The position numbers and the translations under genes are program-made. Below are positions 7,355-7,470 of a stretch of DNA of 7,470 nucleotides, piece by piece. This DNA is from an uncultured Geobacteraceae bacterium (GTDB lineage: Bacteria > Desulfobacterota > Desulfuromonadia > Desulfuromonadales > Geopsychrobacteraceae): assembly GCA_937958075.1 (NCBI GenBank), contig CALFFB010000168.1:1-7470 (forward strand). Direction: 5' to 3'. Each line of letters starts with the position of its first letter. Position 1 is the stretch's first letter. The notes below the pieces were generated by a model that saw only the letters and a list, made by a program, of their open reading frames with translations, was not told the DNA's origin and made no database searches.

Positions 7355-7369
7355 GCTCACTTCTCCGCA
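7336..7369. terminator. Hairpin across the two convergent stop codons, possible bidirectional terminator
   Basis: TGCGGAG (7336-7342) pairs with CTCCGCA (7363-7369). Inside it TGAG (7345-7348) pairs with CTCA (7356-7359) around a 7-nt loop. The structure contains the DUF499 stop (7352-7354) and the minus-strand stop (7357-7359). Neither side is followed by a clear T-run, so intrinsic termination would be weak. It may only slow polymerase or protect 3' ends. Confidence 0.35.
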
Positions 7370-7470
7370 ATTCTCTCCAGCTGTTGCACCAGCACCTGCT
7401 GCAGTTGGCGGGAGCTGTGTTCCAGGGTGTCGCTGTCCTTGTCCTGCACCGCTTTAAAAAATCGGGCGCA
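7357..7470 (-). CDS. 3' end of an unidentified convergent gene (partial)
   Basis: Read on the minus strand from the window edge, there is an uninterrupted frame of 37 codons ending in TGA (complement of 7357-7359). The visible end, from RFFKAVQDKDSDTLEH to QQVLVQQLERIAEK, is charged and glutamine-rich with leucines spaced as in an amphipathic helix, which looks like real protein. The gene starts beyond 7470. Its stop is 2 nt from the DUF499 stop, a tight convergent arrangement that closes the operon on this side. I do not recognise the family from this fragment, and it may be unrelated to the defence genes. Confidence 0.6.
   Translation of the reverse strand, partial: CARFFKAVQDKDSDTLEHSSRQLQQVLVQQLERIAEK

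Noticed and set aside
1..7470. Search for tRNA, rRNA, CRISPR arrays, insertion sequences and attachment sites
   Set aside because: The window is almost entirely protein coding. I saw no regularly spaced direct repeats, no transposase motifs and no tRNA-like cloverleaf by eye.

Overview
The window holds a tight four-gene operon on the + strand (about 40 to 7354). Its two outer genes are large members of families I recognise from a phage-defence or DNA-modification neighbourhood: a DUF1156-type DNA methyltransferase (979 aa) and a DUF499 P-loop ATPase (936 aa). Between them lies a two-gene pair: an ABC/SMC-like AAA ATPase (346 aa) and a small protein with a clean PD-(D/E)XK nuclease signature (169 aa). 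The intergenic distances are 12 nt, a 4-nt ATGA overlap, and 5 nt. Each gene has its own purine-rich ribosome binding site, so the four are very probably co-transcribed.

Layout: 1-39 is a short leader or the end of an unseen upstream gene. 40-2979 is the methyltransferase, which carries an in-frame GC-rich palindromic repeat at 752-812. 2992-4032 is the AAA ATPase. 4029-4538 is the PD-(D/E)XK protein. 4544-7354 is the DUF499 ATPase. A convergent minus-strand gene enters from the right edge and ends at 7357, two bases after the operon stops. A hairpin spans both stop codons.

Interpretation: DUF1156 methyltransferases and DUF499 ATPases are known partners in defence-associated loci that usually also carry a helicase (HerA-like or SNF2-type), and often DUF3780 or a phospholipase-D-like nuclease. 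The helicase-methylase-ATPase 'Hma' type is one example. No helicase lies in this window. The convergent gene closes the operon on the right, so a helicase, if present, should lie upstream of base 1. The simplest model is that the methyltransferase marks self DNA, DUF499 is an ATP-driven sensor or remodeller, and the ATPase-nuclease pair is either the effector or an independent second system nested in the operon. All functional roles are inferred from motifs.

The organism is a bacterium of moderate GC (hand counts of 60-base blocks run from about 38 to 70 %). The repeat (C-runs, TTTGTCAAA, G-runs) resembles interspersed palindromes I associate with Desulfuromonadales/Geobacter-like bacteria and cyanobacteria. 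Lineage cannot be settled from this window; a desulfuromonad or other proteobacterium is a weak guess.
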